Position numbers and translations under genes: made by a program. The notes beneath the pieces are model-generated. The model searched no databases, was not told where the DNA came from, and was given only the letters and a program-made list of their open reading frames with translations. From Pezizomycotina sp. ARF18 (taxonomy: Eukaryota; Ascomycota), in NCBI GenBank assembly GCA_002224055.1, contig AZLU01000217.1, positions 1-64,000 of the forward strand: a DNA stretch of 64,000 nucleotides, in the 5' to 3' direction. Shown here piece after piece: positions 12,989 to 27,639 of the stretch (position 1 is the stretch's first letter; every line of letters begins with the position of its first letter).

Positions 12989-14686
12989 GCTGAAAAAGGA
13001 ATTGCGCTCTGAAAAGCTATTGCCGCAAAAAAGTGAGTTTTATGCGATATGTGACGACGTTGCTTTCGACCGTAGAAAAAACTTCGATTGATGATACCGT
13101 AGCGCAGGAAGAAAGCGACACTGATATACTGCGATGAAAAGATAAGAAAGAAAGGATTTGCCAATTGGAGGTATGCTGACGGTTTAATACTGGTAGCAGC
13201 CTGCGGGCTGAAAGGCATATATAAGGTAACGGAACGGTTTTGTAAGGTTTATTTTGTTGGGAGCTCTCGGAAGCCTAAGCCTAAGGGGACTGCAGAAAAA
13301 ATGCATCATCGATCCTTTTTGAACCGAAATCGCGGAACCAAGCTCGAAATCCGGCAATCTACCGCCGGGATATAAAACTTCCGATTAACTTGGGGAGCAT
13401 CGAAAAACCCAGCAAACCCAGCAAACCCAAGAGAATGTACTCATATATAGGCATCTAGGGCATCTAGGGCATCTAGGGCATCTAGGGCTGTTTCACTCCA
13501 TATATTTCTCTCACAAAACAGTCCACGCTCGTTCCGCGATTCTTATTGTCATTGATATACGCTTTTAATGGCATGAGCGCTACTGTTACTACAATACACT
13601 TATTGTACAAGATAAACCAAGTTCACAGCGTTCTGCTCCTCGTTGGTCGAGAAGAGAGATACAATACGAATCGACAAGCAGACGATGTATATAACTTGCC
13701 TCCTAGGGAGAGGCACTAATGTACAATTTATAGAAATATCAGAAGCTTTCGTGATAAGATACAAGCCATCTGATAGAAGGATACGAATAATTGCTGTATA
13801 CTTTCGGCAAAAAAAAAAGATGATACCCAATTTTCTGATACCCTTCTGCAGTTGAGCGTAAATGTTAGTGGCGATGTTAGAAAGTAATCTCCGGACTTAT
13901 TTAAACGTTTCATCGTGGCAGTACTCACGCGATGCCACGAATATAGTATAAAAGAGAAAGTAAGCAAGATAGAACACGATATGAAAACATTCGAGAAGAG
14001 ATGAAGCACGTTTAAAAATATCACAGACCCAATTAATCCCATGTTGTAAACAAGAAACTGAAAAGCAGAGAAATCCCGAAATATCAGACAAAAGCCAAAA
14101 ACACAATAAAGAACAGAAAGACGAAGATGCAGAGGAAAGGAAATTTGTTGAATTAATTCGAAAAAAGATAGCCAAAAAAAATGGTAAAGTCTCGGAAAAT
14201 TTATACATAAACTTAGATCCGGGAGATAATTAGAGAGACGCAGAGTGGTGTTGAAAAATCCAAGCTAACAAGAAAACACCCCCAGGATCTTATGAAGGGC
14301 GAAAAACAAACTTCGGCGGATAATACAAAGATTCTGTTATTGGTTTTTTTTTGTCTTCCATTCTTTTTCTCAGTAATTATGGTTAACTTCCAAAGAGGAC
14401 CAAAAGGAGGGATCCTATCCAGCTCTGCAAAGAAGATGAGGTGAAGCTCAAAGCGTGATCGTCTAGTAAAAGGAGAAAGAAAACCGAGAACGCCGATGAT
14501 TTTCATGACTTTTCGTTAAATATATATCCGCATCGTTAATTCGTAAATAGAGGAACGCCGTTTTCGAGAGAGAATCAAAGAACATGCAAGTGAGAAACCC
14601 GTTAAATGGAAAGTCGTGAGCCATTAGAAATCGCTTAAAAAAAAGTTGCATATCGGAAAAATATTGTCATTCGAGAAACAGAAACT
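12989..14686. other. Intergenic between phosphatase and CDH1
   Basis: Apart from the two short 9-mer arrays nothing functional is recognised. Several open frames of 60-104 codons occur on the minus strand between 13.6 and 14.65 kb. They are rich in Phe/Leu/Ser, as expected of translated AT-rich DNA, and overlap each other. The part nearest 12989 must contain the phosphatase promoter. Confidence 0.5.
13452..13487. repeat. 9-bp minisatellite, catctaggg x4
   Basis: Four perfect tandem copies of catctaggg lie between the phosphatase and CDH1 genes. About 20 bases upstream, from 13405, is a second short array of the 9-mer aaacccagc (nearly three copies). Both contain TAGGG or AACCC cores but neither matches the TTAGGG telomere repeat. 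Confidence 0.9.
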
Positions 14687-17225
14687 TAACGGATCTGATC
14701 GAACGGGTCCAATATATTTGGCTTCGTCGACTTGACTTTGTCCCTACCGAAGCAGTTCCAGAAGCGAAGGGTTCGTCACCGGCTCCCGTTACGATAACTT
14801 GGCCGTCCGGCTCATGGCGAGATAGAGAACACGATAAGTATGCCGGTCAAGCTGACGACTTGCTGCATTGAAGGGTACTTCCAGACAACTATTTGATTCT
14901 GCGAATAACCGTGCGTCGAAACTATTTCGTTAGAATTCTTCGACCAGGCCAGGTTACAGACTTGGGAACCGGTGTCGACGTCCTGAGTGCAAACGCGGTG
15001 GTTGTATTCCAGAACTTGATACGGCGATCGCTGTTCCACCACCAGAGCGAGAGTGCAGCGCTGATGGGGGACCACGCTATGGCCTTAACGGCTGCAGTAT
15101 GTTCGCTAAATTGTGAAGAGGGACCGGGTTCGTCTTATCCAGATGAGGAGGCGGTTGTCATTACTCCGGACGCAAGCTGACCATCAGTTCCGTTCCATTT
15201 GAGGCCGCAAACTTCTTGCTTGTGACCGCTAAGCTTCTGCATGTTTGCTCGGGAGTGCGAACATCCCTGTGGAAGATGAAGCGGTCACGAGAACCGGAAG
15301 TAGGATATGTTCATTCCAAGCCAGAGCGCCTACATGAAATATTAGTATACAATGAATCATGTATAACATGAGATTGCTTTTAAGCGGGGAAACATACCAA
15401 CACGGGCCGTGTGCCAGTCATAGTGCGAAGCCTCCTACACTTTTCGGCATCCCAAATTTGGACAAAGCCACGGTTGGTGCCAATAGCCATGTGCGACCCC
15501 TATATGTCAAAGTTAGCGATATTGAATCAGAGGACCAAATGTATGGAACTTCGGATAGAAGATGTCTTACGCGCTGAATCCACGAAACACTCGTTACAAG
15601 GTCATCGTTTCCCAGTCACATAGCTTGGTCACCGCCGCTCTGAGAGTTCCACATGTAGACACACGATCCCAATCCGACTCCGAGAATTAGTGCTACCCCA
15701 GTCAACAAGGTTAAGGTAGAAATCATCGGCAAGGTCAGGTGCATCAAGGACTTTGTATGGGACCTTCGAAACGGCACGGGGGGGTTTGCGAGGCTGGAGA
15801 AGCATGCGCTGGCTGTCGAACTTGACTGGGGACAGCGAGTAGATATCTGCATATACATCGAGGCGGAAACCACGGTTGCTGTGCGGGGTGGATTCGAGCG
15901 TGGCGACATGTACGTGAACATATTCCTTGACCTCGATGGGGTGACGGGGTAGCCCCTGAGGCGGCATTTGCAGTGGTTGGAGATTCTCCGGTCGGAGACA
16001 ATAGCTCGCTATGTCCAGCGGAAGCACCGACTTGAGGGACGGTATTATCAAAGAGTTCATTCCTCAAGAGGTTGTTGTAAGTGCGATTCGCTTCCTCGGC
16101 TGTACTCAAGCACTCGTCAGCAGCGGGTTCAAGGGCAGTAACCTCAACCAGTAAAATATAGAAAACATTGCAAACCTATGGATGATGTAAGGAGCATTTT
16201 ATGAAATGGTGGGAACTGAAACAGCATGGCAACTGGGAGTTCAATGCTGCGATGGTACTTACTTCTCTGAAAATGAAGTTCCCGTGAGGAGTCCTTCTCT
16301 TAGATTTGACGAAGGGGTTGCAGGAGAACCTGGAGCGTGAAGGAGGCTGAACGAAGCCGTGAGGTCCACACCTTCACGATTTGGGATAAACCTGGAAGTT
16401 TTAACGAAATACGGAAGTAACCGCGTCAGCACGTGCTACTAGAGGTTTCACGTCCTTCTGAATTCCTTGATTTTGTTCTAAACACCAAGGAGGGGAGAGC
16501 AAATATAAAAGAAAACACGCAAGGAAAGAAAAAGCCATCCAAGGTAAAGAGGAACGAGTTTGAAAAAGGTAGAAATTACGAATACTCATGGTAAAAAAGC
16601 AATTGGGGAAACGTAATAGCTCTTTTTTGGGGAGGGGAAATCATAGGAAAAAACCAAAAGAAGAAAGCCTCGAAGTACGCCAAAGTTTAGAGGTTCCTTT
16701 TTGGAAATTGAAGCGAAGGTATAAACCAATCCCAAGATCCAATAAACGCGTCCATTTTGACGTGTATATTGAGATTTTCTAAGCTATCAATCATTTGCTT
16801 CTACTTTCATTTTTTTTTTTTTCGTTCTTTTCTTTCGAATTAACAGCAAACGATGTGTGGGGAAAAGGTAGGTTGACCCTTTCTGCGTTATTTCATAACG
16901 CTTTCAGAAGACGCAAAAAGAGTAGAAGAGAGTCGTCTTTTGAACAACGATACTTCATTTTTAAAGGAGCAAGCGCTGACAAAAAAAAAAAAAAAAAAGG
17001 GGGGGGGGGGGACTGATGCTTACCGATCGGTATAAATGTTCGTACGCGGGCGTTTGCGCGTATGAGGAGAGTGCGTCGGAGACGTGGACGCCTCATGCAG
17101 GGCAGCTGCCAAAGCATTTGCATCAACTCCGTCCTGTTGCTGCGGCTGTTGCTGCGGCTGTTGCCCGGCCCGGCGACTGGCTCTCCACGCGTAGGAGTCT
17201 TCGGAACAGATCCAGCAGAACGCAT
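14687..17225 (-). CDS. CDH1: APC/C activator, Cdh1/Fizzy-related WD40 protein
   Basis: Substrate-recognition and activator subunit of the anaphase-promoting complex in late mitosis and G1. The N-terminal exon (start taken at 17225, [15 protein letters not shown]) is glutamine-rich and ends in [11 protein letters not shown]. The next exon starts at 16391 with FIPNREG, so the C-box DRFIPNR is created across the splice. Next come [29 protein letters not shown], then [18 protein letters not shown], which leads into the WD40 propeller with [13 protein letters not shown] and [20 protein letters not shown]. The protein ends in DPFDQIR and a stop; the C-terminal Ile-Arg tail docks on the APC/C TPR subunits. 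[13 protein letters not shown] favours Cdh1 over Cdc20. One-base losses recur, three of them in the last 150 bases. The start and the extreme N-terminus are uncertain. Confidence 0.95.
16981..17011. repeat. A18-G13 double homopolymer inside CDH1 intron
   Basis: Eighteen A followed directly by thirteen G (plus strand) sit just inside the first CDH1 intron, about 12 bases from its donor at 17022-17023. On the transcript this reads C13-T18. The intron (16392-17023, 632 bases) is much longer than the 50-80-base introns seen elsewhere in the window. Confidence 0.9.
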
Positions 17226-19343
17226 CAAGCGATTCTCAATTCAGAAGAACCCATCATCGCGGTTTGCTTGTTAAGCCTAAGCTCTCAATTAACCAGACTG
17301 CGTATACTTAAATACGAAAGTTCTTCAAAAAGTATATATACTTTGAAGGTGAGTTTTACCACCGTGTTTGGAATTTTTGACTAGGGTTATCTTTCTTGAT
17401 GAGGGGTGAAGGAGGGGAAGTTAAAGAGTAAAGTGAGGAGGGAGAAATTGTTTCGCTGATAACGATCTGGTTTTTAATAAAATATTTATAAAAAAAAAAA
17501 AAAAAAAAAAAAAAGGATATTGACCAAGCTAGCAGTTCCTGATTTGACCGGGAAGGATTTCAGGACCAGATCACCCTGCCCCGAGGAAGTCCTAGGACTT
17601 GTCGGAACTAGCTCAAGCTTCGAAGACCACTTCGATCAATATTCGATTTCCTCCGCCTGCGATGGTTCTTCACCAGCGATTTCGGCCCAGTATTTCCTGC
17701 TTGTGATGATTTTTTTTTTTTTAAAAATAATAATAAATAAATAAAATAGGAGTCGTTTGTTTGCTTTTTAGGTGAGAAATATGTAAGGTGGTTGAAAAAA
17801 TTTAGTGAGAGCTTGAAAGCTGAAAAAAAAAAAAAAAAAAAAAAATTTAAGTAGTTTTTTTCCCCCTCCTCAAGCTTCTGTCGCTTGTTGTAAGTTTGGT
17901 GTCGGTTTTGAAGGACAAAGGAAGAAAGAGGATATGGAGGAAAAGAAGAAGGGTGGAAGTTTTATGTTCCCTCCTTGAAGCTTTTTTCTTTGGTCCCTTT
18001 TTTTGGCTCCTCTGTGCTGTAGGCTTATAGGGTTGAGCTGGGGGAAAAGCAGTCGCAACTGCAGAGAAATCTCGGCGATGAATATTGGATCGCGATGTTG
18101 AAGTGATTGGAACAGATTGAATTGACGACTAAGCGGCGGGTTGTTGTTGGTATCGAATGTCAAAATTGAATGGCGAGAAAGGGAGCAGTTCACGATAAGA
18201 CGAAATGAGCAGAACCCCGCAAAGAGAACCCTTCGATAGCTACCATGGAATAACCTGGGAAGATATTCTAGATATTTGAAGCAACTGTCGTCATCATGAG
18301 ACAGGAAGAGGATAGAATAAATAAGGGTATCCTTCAAGGGAGTTTGTACAGAGTGTATAAAAATAAGTTAGATGTATTTTTTTTTTTTTTTTTTTTTTTT
18401 GGAGATCGTCGATGGTGGTGGTATTTTTTCTCCCTCTACTCTACTATACGAAACCACCACAAGGGGCAAAATTTGTATGGGGGGCAGCTTACCACCTAAT
18501 GGAATTTTGGGGGGAATTTTTCTTTCTCTTTCTCTTCTTTTTTTTTACGAGTTTTAGCCGTTTTGGGCAATTTCACCAGGGCAACAAAGTAAACAAAAAA
18601 ATAAAAATAAAAATAAAAAATCAACAATAACAAAGAAGGACGAAATAGGGAATCGACGACGACCTCTGATTGGTCAGAACTTTATAATAATAATAATAAT
18701 AGAAATTTGCTTTTAAAACAAACGTGGCGCTTGCTTATATAAGCGCGTATACGCCAAGGCCGTCTGTGCATATGTTCCGTGCAGAAAACATCTAGAACAC
18801 TTCCAACTACAGCCAAACAGGAGAGCTTCTGGACTTATACACCTGCTGCCCTGCGGCACCATAGTCTTTTTGTTCTTCTATATTCACGTCAAAGAATTGG
18901 ACAAACAGATATGTTTGAATCAGCTCTAGCTGCGCTGGGACGCCAATGTTATCTCCAAGCTTAAGCGATGGCTGATAGGAGAATCTGGTTGTGCCGAGTA
19001 TCACCTGCCGCTGGCCGAATTGCCGGCAAAAGCTTTCTTTTGTTCTTGCTTTTTTTCCACATTATCGTATAATGTATTCCCCTCGAAGCTTGGTTACCGA
19101 CGTCACGTCAGGGTACAGGGAAGCTTTTCTCTTTGAGCTTTATATCTCAAACGCATCATACTGAAGTCTATGAACTTGCCACGACGAGTACCGTGGTTTG
19201 GCGTCGGTGGTGATCAACAGGTCGGGCAATACTAGAATAAGAAGTTCTCTATACCCACGTTGTGATAGAAGTCAATACACCTGAAAATATATTAGATTTA
19301 TACATTAAGTATTTAAAAACAGTCCTGTGAAGGTATAACGTCG
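17226..19343. other. Intergenic upstream of CDH1
   Basis: Contains the presumed CDH1 promoter and leader. A24 and A22 tracts lie at about 17490-17513 and 17823-17844, a T22 tract at about 18379-18400, and a short AAT microsatellite near 18683. A 155-codon minus-strand frame at 17870-18337 is open but has no recognisable motif. It could be leader sequence. Confidence 0.5.
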
Positions 19344-19929
19344 TCAATCGGATGCATCCGACAGTAGCCGTCTCACTCGATCCAACAGCTCGCTACCCTT
19401 ATCCTCAGCTTCAGACATTCCCGCCACAGCAACAGTCTTATCCCGCGACTTAGCTCCCGTGTTATCCGAACTCTAGACTTTGGCACGTCGAGAATCTGTA
19501 CATCAGTGTGTTAGACGTTTCGGAGCTGTCCTTGTAATTCGCATGAGGCGTAGCTTACCTCGCATAGAACGTCAATGACGGCTTTGTTGGCCTCGCCCTC
19601 CCGCGCCTGCGCTGAAACACATATCTCGACGGCATCGTCGTCATGGCCGTCACGCCTTCGCGTACCTTGCTGGCGCCGGGTTTTACGTGGCATTGGAGGT
19701 AGAGGGTTCCCGATGCAGATTTCTTGGTGGCGGCGACGTATCGGAGGAGGAGGACATTTGCGGTGATTTTTAAGGGAAAGTGAATGAGATTATCGCACTG
19801 CCATTCGTACGTAGCGATAGTCTTTACGGCCAAGGGTGTGTGTGTTTTAAATTTGGAAGATGAGTTGGGTCGGTAGCACAAAAATTCTAAGGTACTGATC
19901 GATTCTGCAAGCTTCCACTTGTATAGCAT
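19344..19929 (-). CDS. UPF0235 (DUF167 / YggU) family protein
   Basis: Small conserved protein of unknown biochemical role, homologous to bacterial YggU and human C15orf40. The core signature is complete: [19 protein letters not shown], then [18 protein letters not shown], then a GT-AG intron after VIDVLCE. Exon 2 carries [14 protein letters not shown] and [15 protein letters not shown], and ends [14 protein letters not shown] with TGA at 19344-19346. The start used is ATG at 19929, which gives an N-terminal extension of about 65 residues that I do not recognise; a further intron or a more internal start is possible. Two one-base losses interrupt the frame, one near TAMTDDAVEI and one near RVRITRG. 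Confidence 0.9.
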
Positions 19930-20054
19930 GGTGGGGTATACGGATAGATAGCCGAGCTACAATACTCTCGCTAACAAACATCAGCGGCAGCTTAAAGTAA
20001 ATTCGAGCACTACTACAAGCAAACAAAAAGATCCTGCGCTCAATAAAGAAAGTA

Positions 20055-20521
20055 CTAAAAATTCTTTAAAGCAAAAATATAATGGAACACCGACTCCGAC
20101 CAAAATTTTTCCGTGCTTCTCATCGCATGTAGATCATGATCTCCCATAGACGTATCGAAGGGGTCTGGTCTTGATATAATCCTTCGACTCTCTTTTTCGT
20201 TGCGTTCGTCGTACTCTTCCACTCCACTCATCGAGCATCTTATTAAAGCTTCCCGAAATCTTCTCGTTTTTCCCGTTAAATGTCTTGAGCCGCTTCGTTG
20301 TCCTCTCAATGGTTTATCCCTTGGCTTAGTGCTTCTTCGATAGTCGGCTCCGTGCTCGTCGGGTTTCCCGATCGAGTGGATTTCATGCGAGTCCGGAGTG
20401 AAATTTAGGGTATTATATAACTCGCTGACCGGACGCTTTAATCTGCGTGGGTCAAACGGTAGAACCTCGTCAGCTCAGTGTAATATCTGCACGTACCATT
20501 TTCGGGGGTTTTAGGGTCCAT
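20055..20521 (-). CDS. Hypothetical two-exon protein, unrecognised
   Basis: ATG at 20521 (MDPKTPEN) is followed by a donor GTACGT at 20496, a branch-like GCTGAC and an acceptor CACGCAG. This gives a 54-base intron (20443-20496), typical for fungi. Exon 2 (20442-20055) is open for about 128 codons and reads like a real hydrophilic protein, for example LKRPVSELYNTLNFTPDS, HLTGKTRRFREALIRCSM and SRPDPFDTSMGDHD, ending STEKFWSESVFHYIFALKNF. The two exons are out of phase by one base as written, in keeping with single-base losses in the neighbouring genes. No family is recognised and there is no signal peptide or membrane segment. It lies head-to-tail with the UPF0235 gene, 125 bases away. Confidence 0.5.
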
Positions 20522-21312
20522 CTTTACTATAGAGCTCGACGTTCCTTTTTCGACGCTTTTCGACTGGTTGCAATGCTACTGGGTATTCGTATGCTTTCCT
20601 GGAGCAAAGGAAGTTTTTTTTTCCCCTTCACGATTGATTTTCTTTTTTATGTTATCAAACTCAATATTATTTTTTGTCCCATGAGGCCGCTAGAATGCTT
20701 TGTAAAGGAAAGCACTGCTACTAAGTAGATCTACGTCGGGCCCTCGTGGTCGCAGACCCGTTCTTATTACTTAAGATTTCCAAGTGCGATTATTGAGATG
20801 TTGGTATATCGCTGTGATATCTTCGCCTACTTAGTGATATATACGAATCAGGTAGGCTACTGCGAAATATTTCGGCTCAGGCTTGCCGATGCAGTTGGAA
20901 AAGAGCTGTCCGCCAACAATAGATATATATATATTGCATCCATGCGTATACTCTACGGGATTCTACTGTTATGATTGGTGAAGCTTTCAACCGCGGTTTG
21001 ATATGGGGTGTTCTTCACGCCCTCGCCAATATAATATTGTTTGTGGAAGGTTTTTTTTTTTTTTAATAATAATAATAATAATAATTTCCTTTTTTTTCAG
21101 CTCCCTGCGATTTTGCTTTTTGTGCCGCTTCCAAGCTAAGTGGGGGGTGGGGTGGGGTGGCTTCACACGCTTAGATCGACAGAAGCTTCTTTCTCGAATA
21201 TATAAAAACTACCTATAGATAAAAGAATCTTTCCAACGAAAAGCACGAATAAGTTCTACCATCTATATATAATTATCATTCCTATTCGCTTTAGGCCTTG
21301 CAGCGTTTCATC
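20522..21312. other. Divergent intergenic region
   Basis: Lies between the hypothetical minus-strand gene and the aspartyl aminopeptidase gene, so it should hold both promoters. It carries a T14/AAT microsatellite at about 21050-21083 and a short TA run near 20923. No specific regulatory motif is identified. Confidence 0.5.
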
Positions 21313-23348
21313 ATGGCATCTTCCTCGACCGGCAGGCATTTTGCCCAGGAGCTTATCCAATTCATCAATGCGTCTCCGACTCGTTAGTAGCCTTTCCTTT
21401 CAAGCTCTTGTAAAACTCTACGATCGCCCAGCTTCTACTTGTGGGGAGCATGGTACTAATGATTACTTGGGATAAACAGCCTTCCACGCAGTAGACAACG
21501 CCAAGAAGCGTTCCTTAAGGCTGGTTTCTCTGAGATCAAGGTGCGTTTTCAGCTGGACTACTTAGGACCCTACATTTTATCCGAAAGCAGCTCTTTCTGA
21601 CAAATTTTTCTAACATCATTATCCAGGAGCGAGACCCATGGGCAGGAAACGTCGTCAGCGGAGGGAAATACTTCCTCACCAGGAATGGTTCCTCTATCAT
21701 CGCTTTCGCCGTCGTAAGATGTGGAAGGTATGCTAGAACTCAATAGAAAAAAAACAACGAACAAGTCTGAGCCTTAAAGTGGAGTATTTGCTAATAGCGT
21801 ACTGAATCTGTACATTAGCCAGGAAACCCCATCTCGATCGTAGGGACGCACTCAGATTCGTGTGCCCTGAGGCTCAAGCCGGTCTCCAAGAGGACCACGG
21901 AGAGTGGCATGTACCTGCAGGTCGCGTTGAGACGTACGGTGGTGGACTGTGGCATACTTGTACGAATATGCACTCCATCTACAATTTCTTCCATTGCAGA
22001 AGCTTATAAACTGTTGCTTTTGCTATTGTTTTGCTATTTGATAGGGTTCGACAAGAGACCTCAGTCTTGCGGGGCGAGCTATGGTCAGGCAATCCGACGG
22101 CAGCATCATCTCAAAGCTGATCAAGGTTGATAAGCCAAGTGTGTATAACTCTTCCTCTACTTCACTGTCTGCTCTTTGGACATAGTATCGTGCTCTAAGC
22201 TAACCGTAAAATTTTGGTAGTCCTCCGCATCCCAACGTTGGCAATCCACCTCGACCGCCAGGAGAAATTCGAATTCAACAAGGAAACCCAACTCTTCCCC
22301 ATCGCCGGCGTCACCGTCTCCGACCCTAACAACAAGAAGAAAGACGACGCTAATAAAACCAAAGACTCGACGAGAAACCACCACGACCGAAGACGGACCC
22401 TTCGCGCCTCTGGCAGCCATATCAGAGCGCCACCACCCCGCCGTCGTCTCGCTCATCGCAAAAGAAGCCGACGCGAAGCCCGAGGACATCGTCGACTTCG
22501 AAGTAATCCTATACGACACGCAACCGGTCAACTCGGCGGCCTCAACGACGAGCTCATATTCTCGCCAGGCTAGACAACCTCGGCATGTCCTTCTGCGCCA
22601 TCGAAGGCCTAATCTCGTCGTCGGATCCGAAAACTCCTTAGACAAAGAATCCGGCATCCGCGTCGCCGCAATCTTCGACCACGAAGAGATCGGATCCCGA
22701 ACCGCCCAAGGGGCAGACAGCAACCTCCTCCCCGCCGTCCTCCGCGCCTCTCCGTCCCTCGGGAGATAAAGACTACGACTTCGCATCCGTCTCCAGCAGC
22801 GAGAGCACGGATCCTCGCACCTCGTCAGTTCCACGACTACGTTCTTCGAGGAGACGCTCGTGAAGAGTTCCTGCTCAGCGCGGACATGGCGCACGCTATA
22901 CACCGATTACTCGCACAAGTACGAGTCCCCCACAAGCCGGAAATGAATAAAGGTCCCGTGATTAAGATCAACGCGAACGCACGCTACGCTACGAACTCTC
23001 CCGGAATCGTCTTGCTTAACGAATGTGCGCGGAAGTTAACGTCCCGCTTCAGCTTTTCGTCGTGAGGAACGATAGCAGCTGCGGCAGCACGATCGGGCGA
23101 TGCTCAGTGCTAGCTTGGGCATGCGTACGCTGGATCTGGGCAACAGTCAACTCAGCATGCATTCGTGTCGCGAGACTGGCGGCGCTGCGGACGTAGAATA
23201 CGCGACCAAGCTCTTCCACTCGTTCTACGAGAGGTATTCGACCCTGGAGGGCACGATTCGTCTGAGAAGAAAAGTGGTAAAGGAAGTACCGAAACTGGCA
23301 ATTATGTTATATCACGGAGGATTGAATCCAAGCCCGCCTTTCTTTTAA
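21313..23348 (+). CDS. Aspartyl aminopeptidase (M18 family)
   Basis: Zinc aminopeptidase that removes N-terminal Asp/Glu from peptides, and in yeast is also delivered to the vacuole (Ape4/DAP). The start is MASSSTGRHFAQELIQFINA at 21313, followed by exons separated by GT-AG introns (FHAVDNAKKR, ERDPWAGNVVSGGKYFLTRN, GNPISIVGTHSDS). Later landmarks are VETYGGGLWHT, IPTLAIHLDRQ, FEFNKETQLFPIAG, and IFDHEEIGSRTAQGADSN with the metal-binding Glu pair. LLSADMAHAIHPNYSHKYE supplies the Asp ligand and LGNSQLSMHSCRETGG the last His. Family order and length fit a complete gene. The usual PC after HTDS is altered to CA here. Several one-base losses occur, and the true stop may lie about 80 bases before the one used. 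It is convergent with SEC23. Confidence 0.95.
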
Positions 23349-23810
23349 CCTCATTTGCGATAAGTTATATATAACTATCGTTGCATTGATCATACTGTTT
23401 TAAATTTCATGATGGCAGCAGAAAGATAGCTGTAGTTCGTGGCGGCACGACACATTCATACACACAAAATTTCACAAATTAAAGCAATGCATCTCAATAC
23501 TTGAATCAGTGTGTTTGTATATTGAATAAAATGATACATGATGTTTATCTAAAGCTCGGATAAAAACAAGAGTAGTGACAATAAAAAGCAAGCCAACAGC
23601 TAGGTTCTCTTTTTTAGACGTCTCGTAAGAGAACGAAAGCCCCGCATCAAGAATTTCGGAAAACAAATATCTTCTCGAAAGCATCTTGCACCAATTGCTG
23701 AAAAGAATCGCTCTAGTTCGTTCCAGTGACCGCGAGTCTAATTTGATATAAACGGTCAGCAAAAAGAACGTTTGTCAAAAGCTAGTATACAAAGGAATTC
23801 GCAAAACACA
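23349..23810. other. Convergent 3' intergenic region
   Basis: Short AT-rich stretch between the 3' ends of the aminopeptidase and SEC23 genes. No gene was seen; it probably holds both polyadenylation regions. Confidence 0.6.
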
Positions 23811-26472
<2,662 letters not shown>

Positions 26473-27639
26473 ATTATTATCTCTTCGGTGATCAAAAGAT
26501 ACAGATCAATTGCAGCTGATTTCGAATGGTGAGGCGTCTTGATAAAGGGGCGACCCTTTTTTCCTCCTTTTCTCTTTGGCTGTTGTCGAGGGAGAGGAGA
26601 GAGATGAGGTGCTGGGTTGTCTGCGGAGACAACGTATCGGTATGAAATAGATATAAAGCTTTTATAAGAAGAAAACGACAAGTAAGAAAGAAAGGAAGAA
26701 CACACGAAGGGCGGGAGACGTTTGTATATATTACAGCTGTATGTTCAAAAAATAGAATAATTAAGTACGCAGAAGAAAGTAAAACGAGACAGAATTGCTT
26801 ATTATTACCCTATCCCACCACTAACAAATCATAGTTTCTTTATGTGAGGAAAAAAATTTGCCAGTCTCTCGCGCACGGGTCGTAGTGAACAGATATAGGT
26901 TTTTGGCTTGTGCCACCGTTTCCCATCGTCACTGAACCTTACCCTTTTTAACTATAATAACGTGCAGTAGACACGCACCCCCGTATTTAAAGCAATATCA
27001 CCTGCTTCAGACTTCTCCATGTGAATTTTGATATATAAATTCAAGCAAAAAAATTACTTTGAGTAAGTAAGTATAAGAGCTCCATTATTTATTCATCGGC
27101 TGCTTAATTATAGCAAGATCAGAATCCTCCTTGCAAGTTCAGCGTATAGTGGCAAGCTGAGTCGAACAATATACTAGGTAGATATCAAAATAAAGTAAAA
27201 ATGCTTGAAAGTTCTTTATATAATAATTAGAAGAAAAGAGAAACAGTATACAATCGAAGGACATTTGCATTGTAGCGTAATAGGATAAAATAGACTAGGA
27301 AAACTGTATAGGGAGGATAGGTAAGGAAGCCAAAGTCAAAGTTAAGGGAATAATCCTTTTTATCAAGGGGAAGGAAACGCAAGATGACAGAAAAGAAGAA
27401 CAGCCCATAATTAAGATACCCTCTCTTGTTTTTATTCGATCGTTAATAAGTAGAAAAAGGAGAAGAAAAGAAAGCATTCCCGCTACACCGTAATAAAAAG
27501 AAATAACAGATAAGTCATAAGGAGACATGAATAAAACCATAAATATAGGATGTTTTTTCTCTTATCCTCATGCGGGAACGTAATTTCGGAGCTATAAACG
27601 TGACAAGTCAGTATAATGAAAATGGAACTGTACGAAAAA
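26473..27639. other. Intergenic, SEC23 promoter side
   Basis: Tandem spacing between the SMC1 3' end and the SEC23 start. It is AT-rich and no conserved frame was seen. The 99-codon minus frame at 26406-26705 is the SEC23 first exon read together with leader sequence. Confidence 0.6.

Noticed and set aside
17870-18337. 155-codon minus-strand frame upstream of CDH1
   Set aside because: It has no conserved motif and no clear splice link to the CDH1 N-terminal exon; possibly leader sequence.
22157-22903. 248-codon minus-strand open frame
   Set aside because: It is antisense to the aspartyl aminopeptidase catalytic exons, whose plus-strand motifs are unmistakable.
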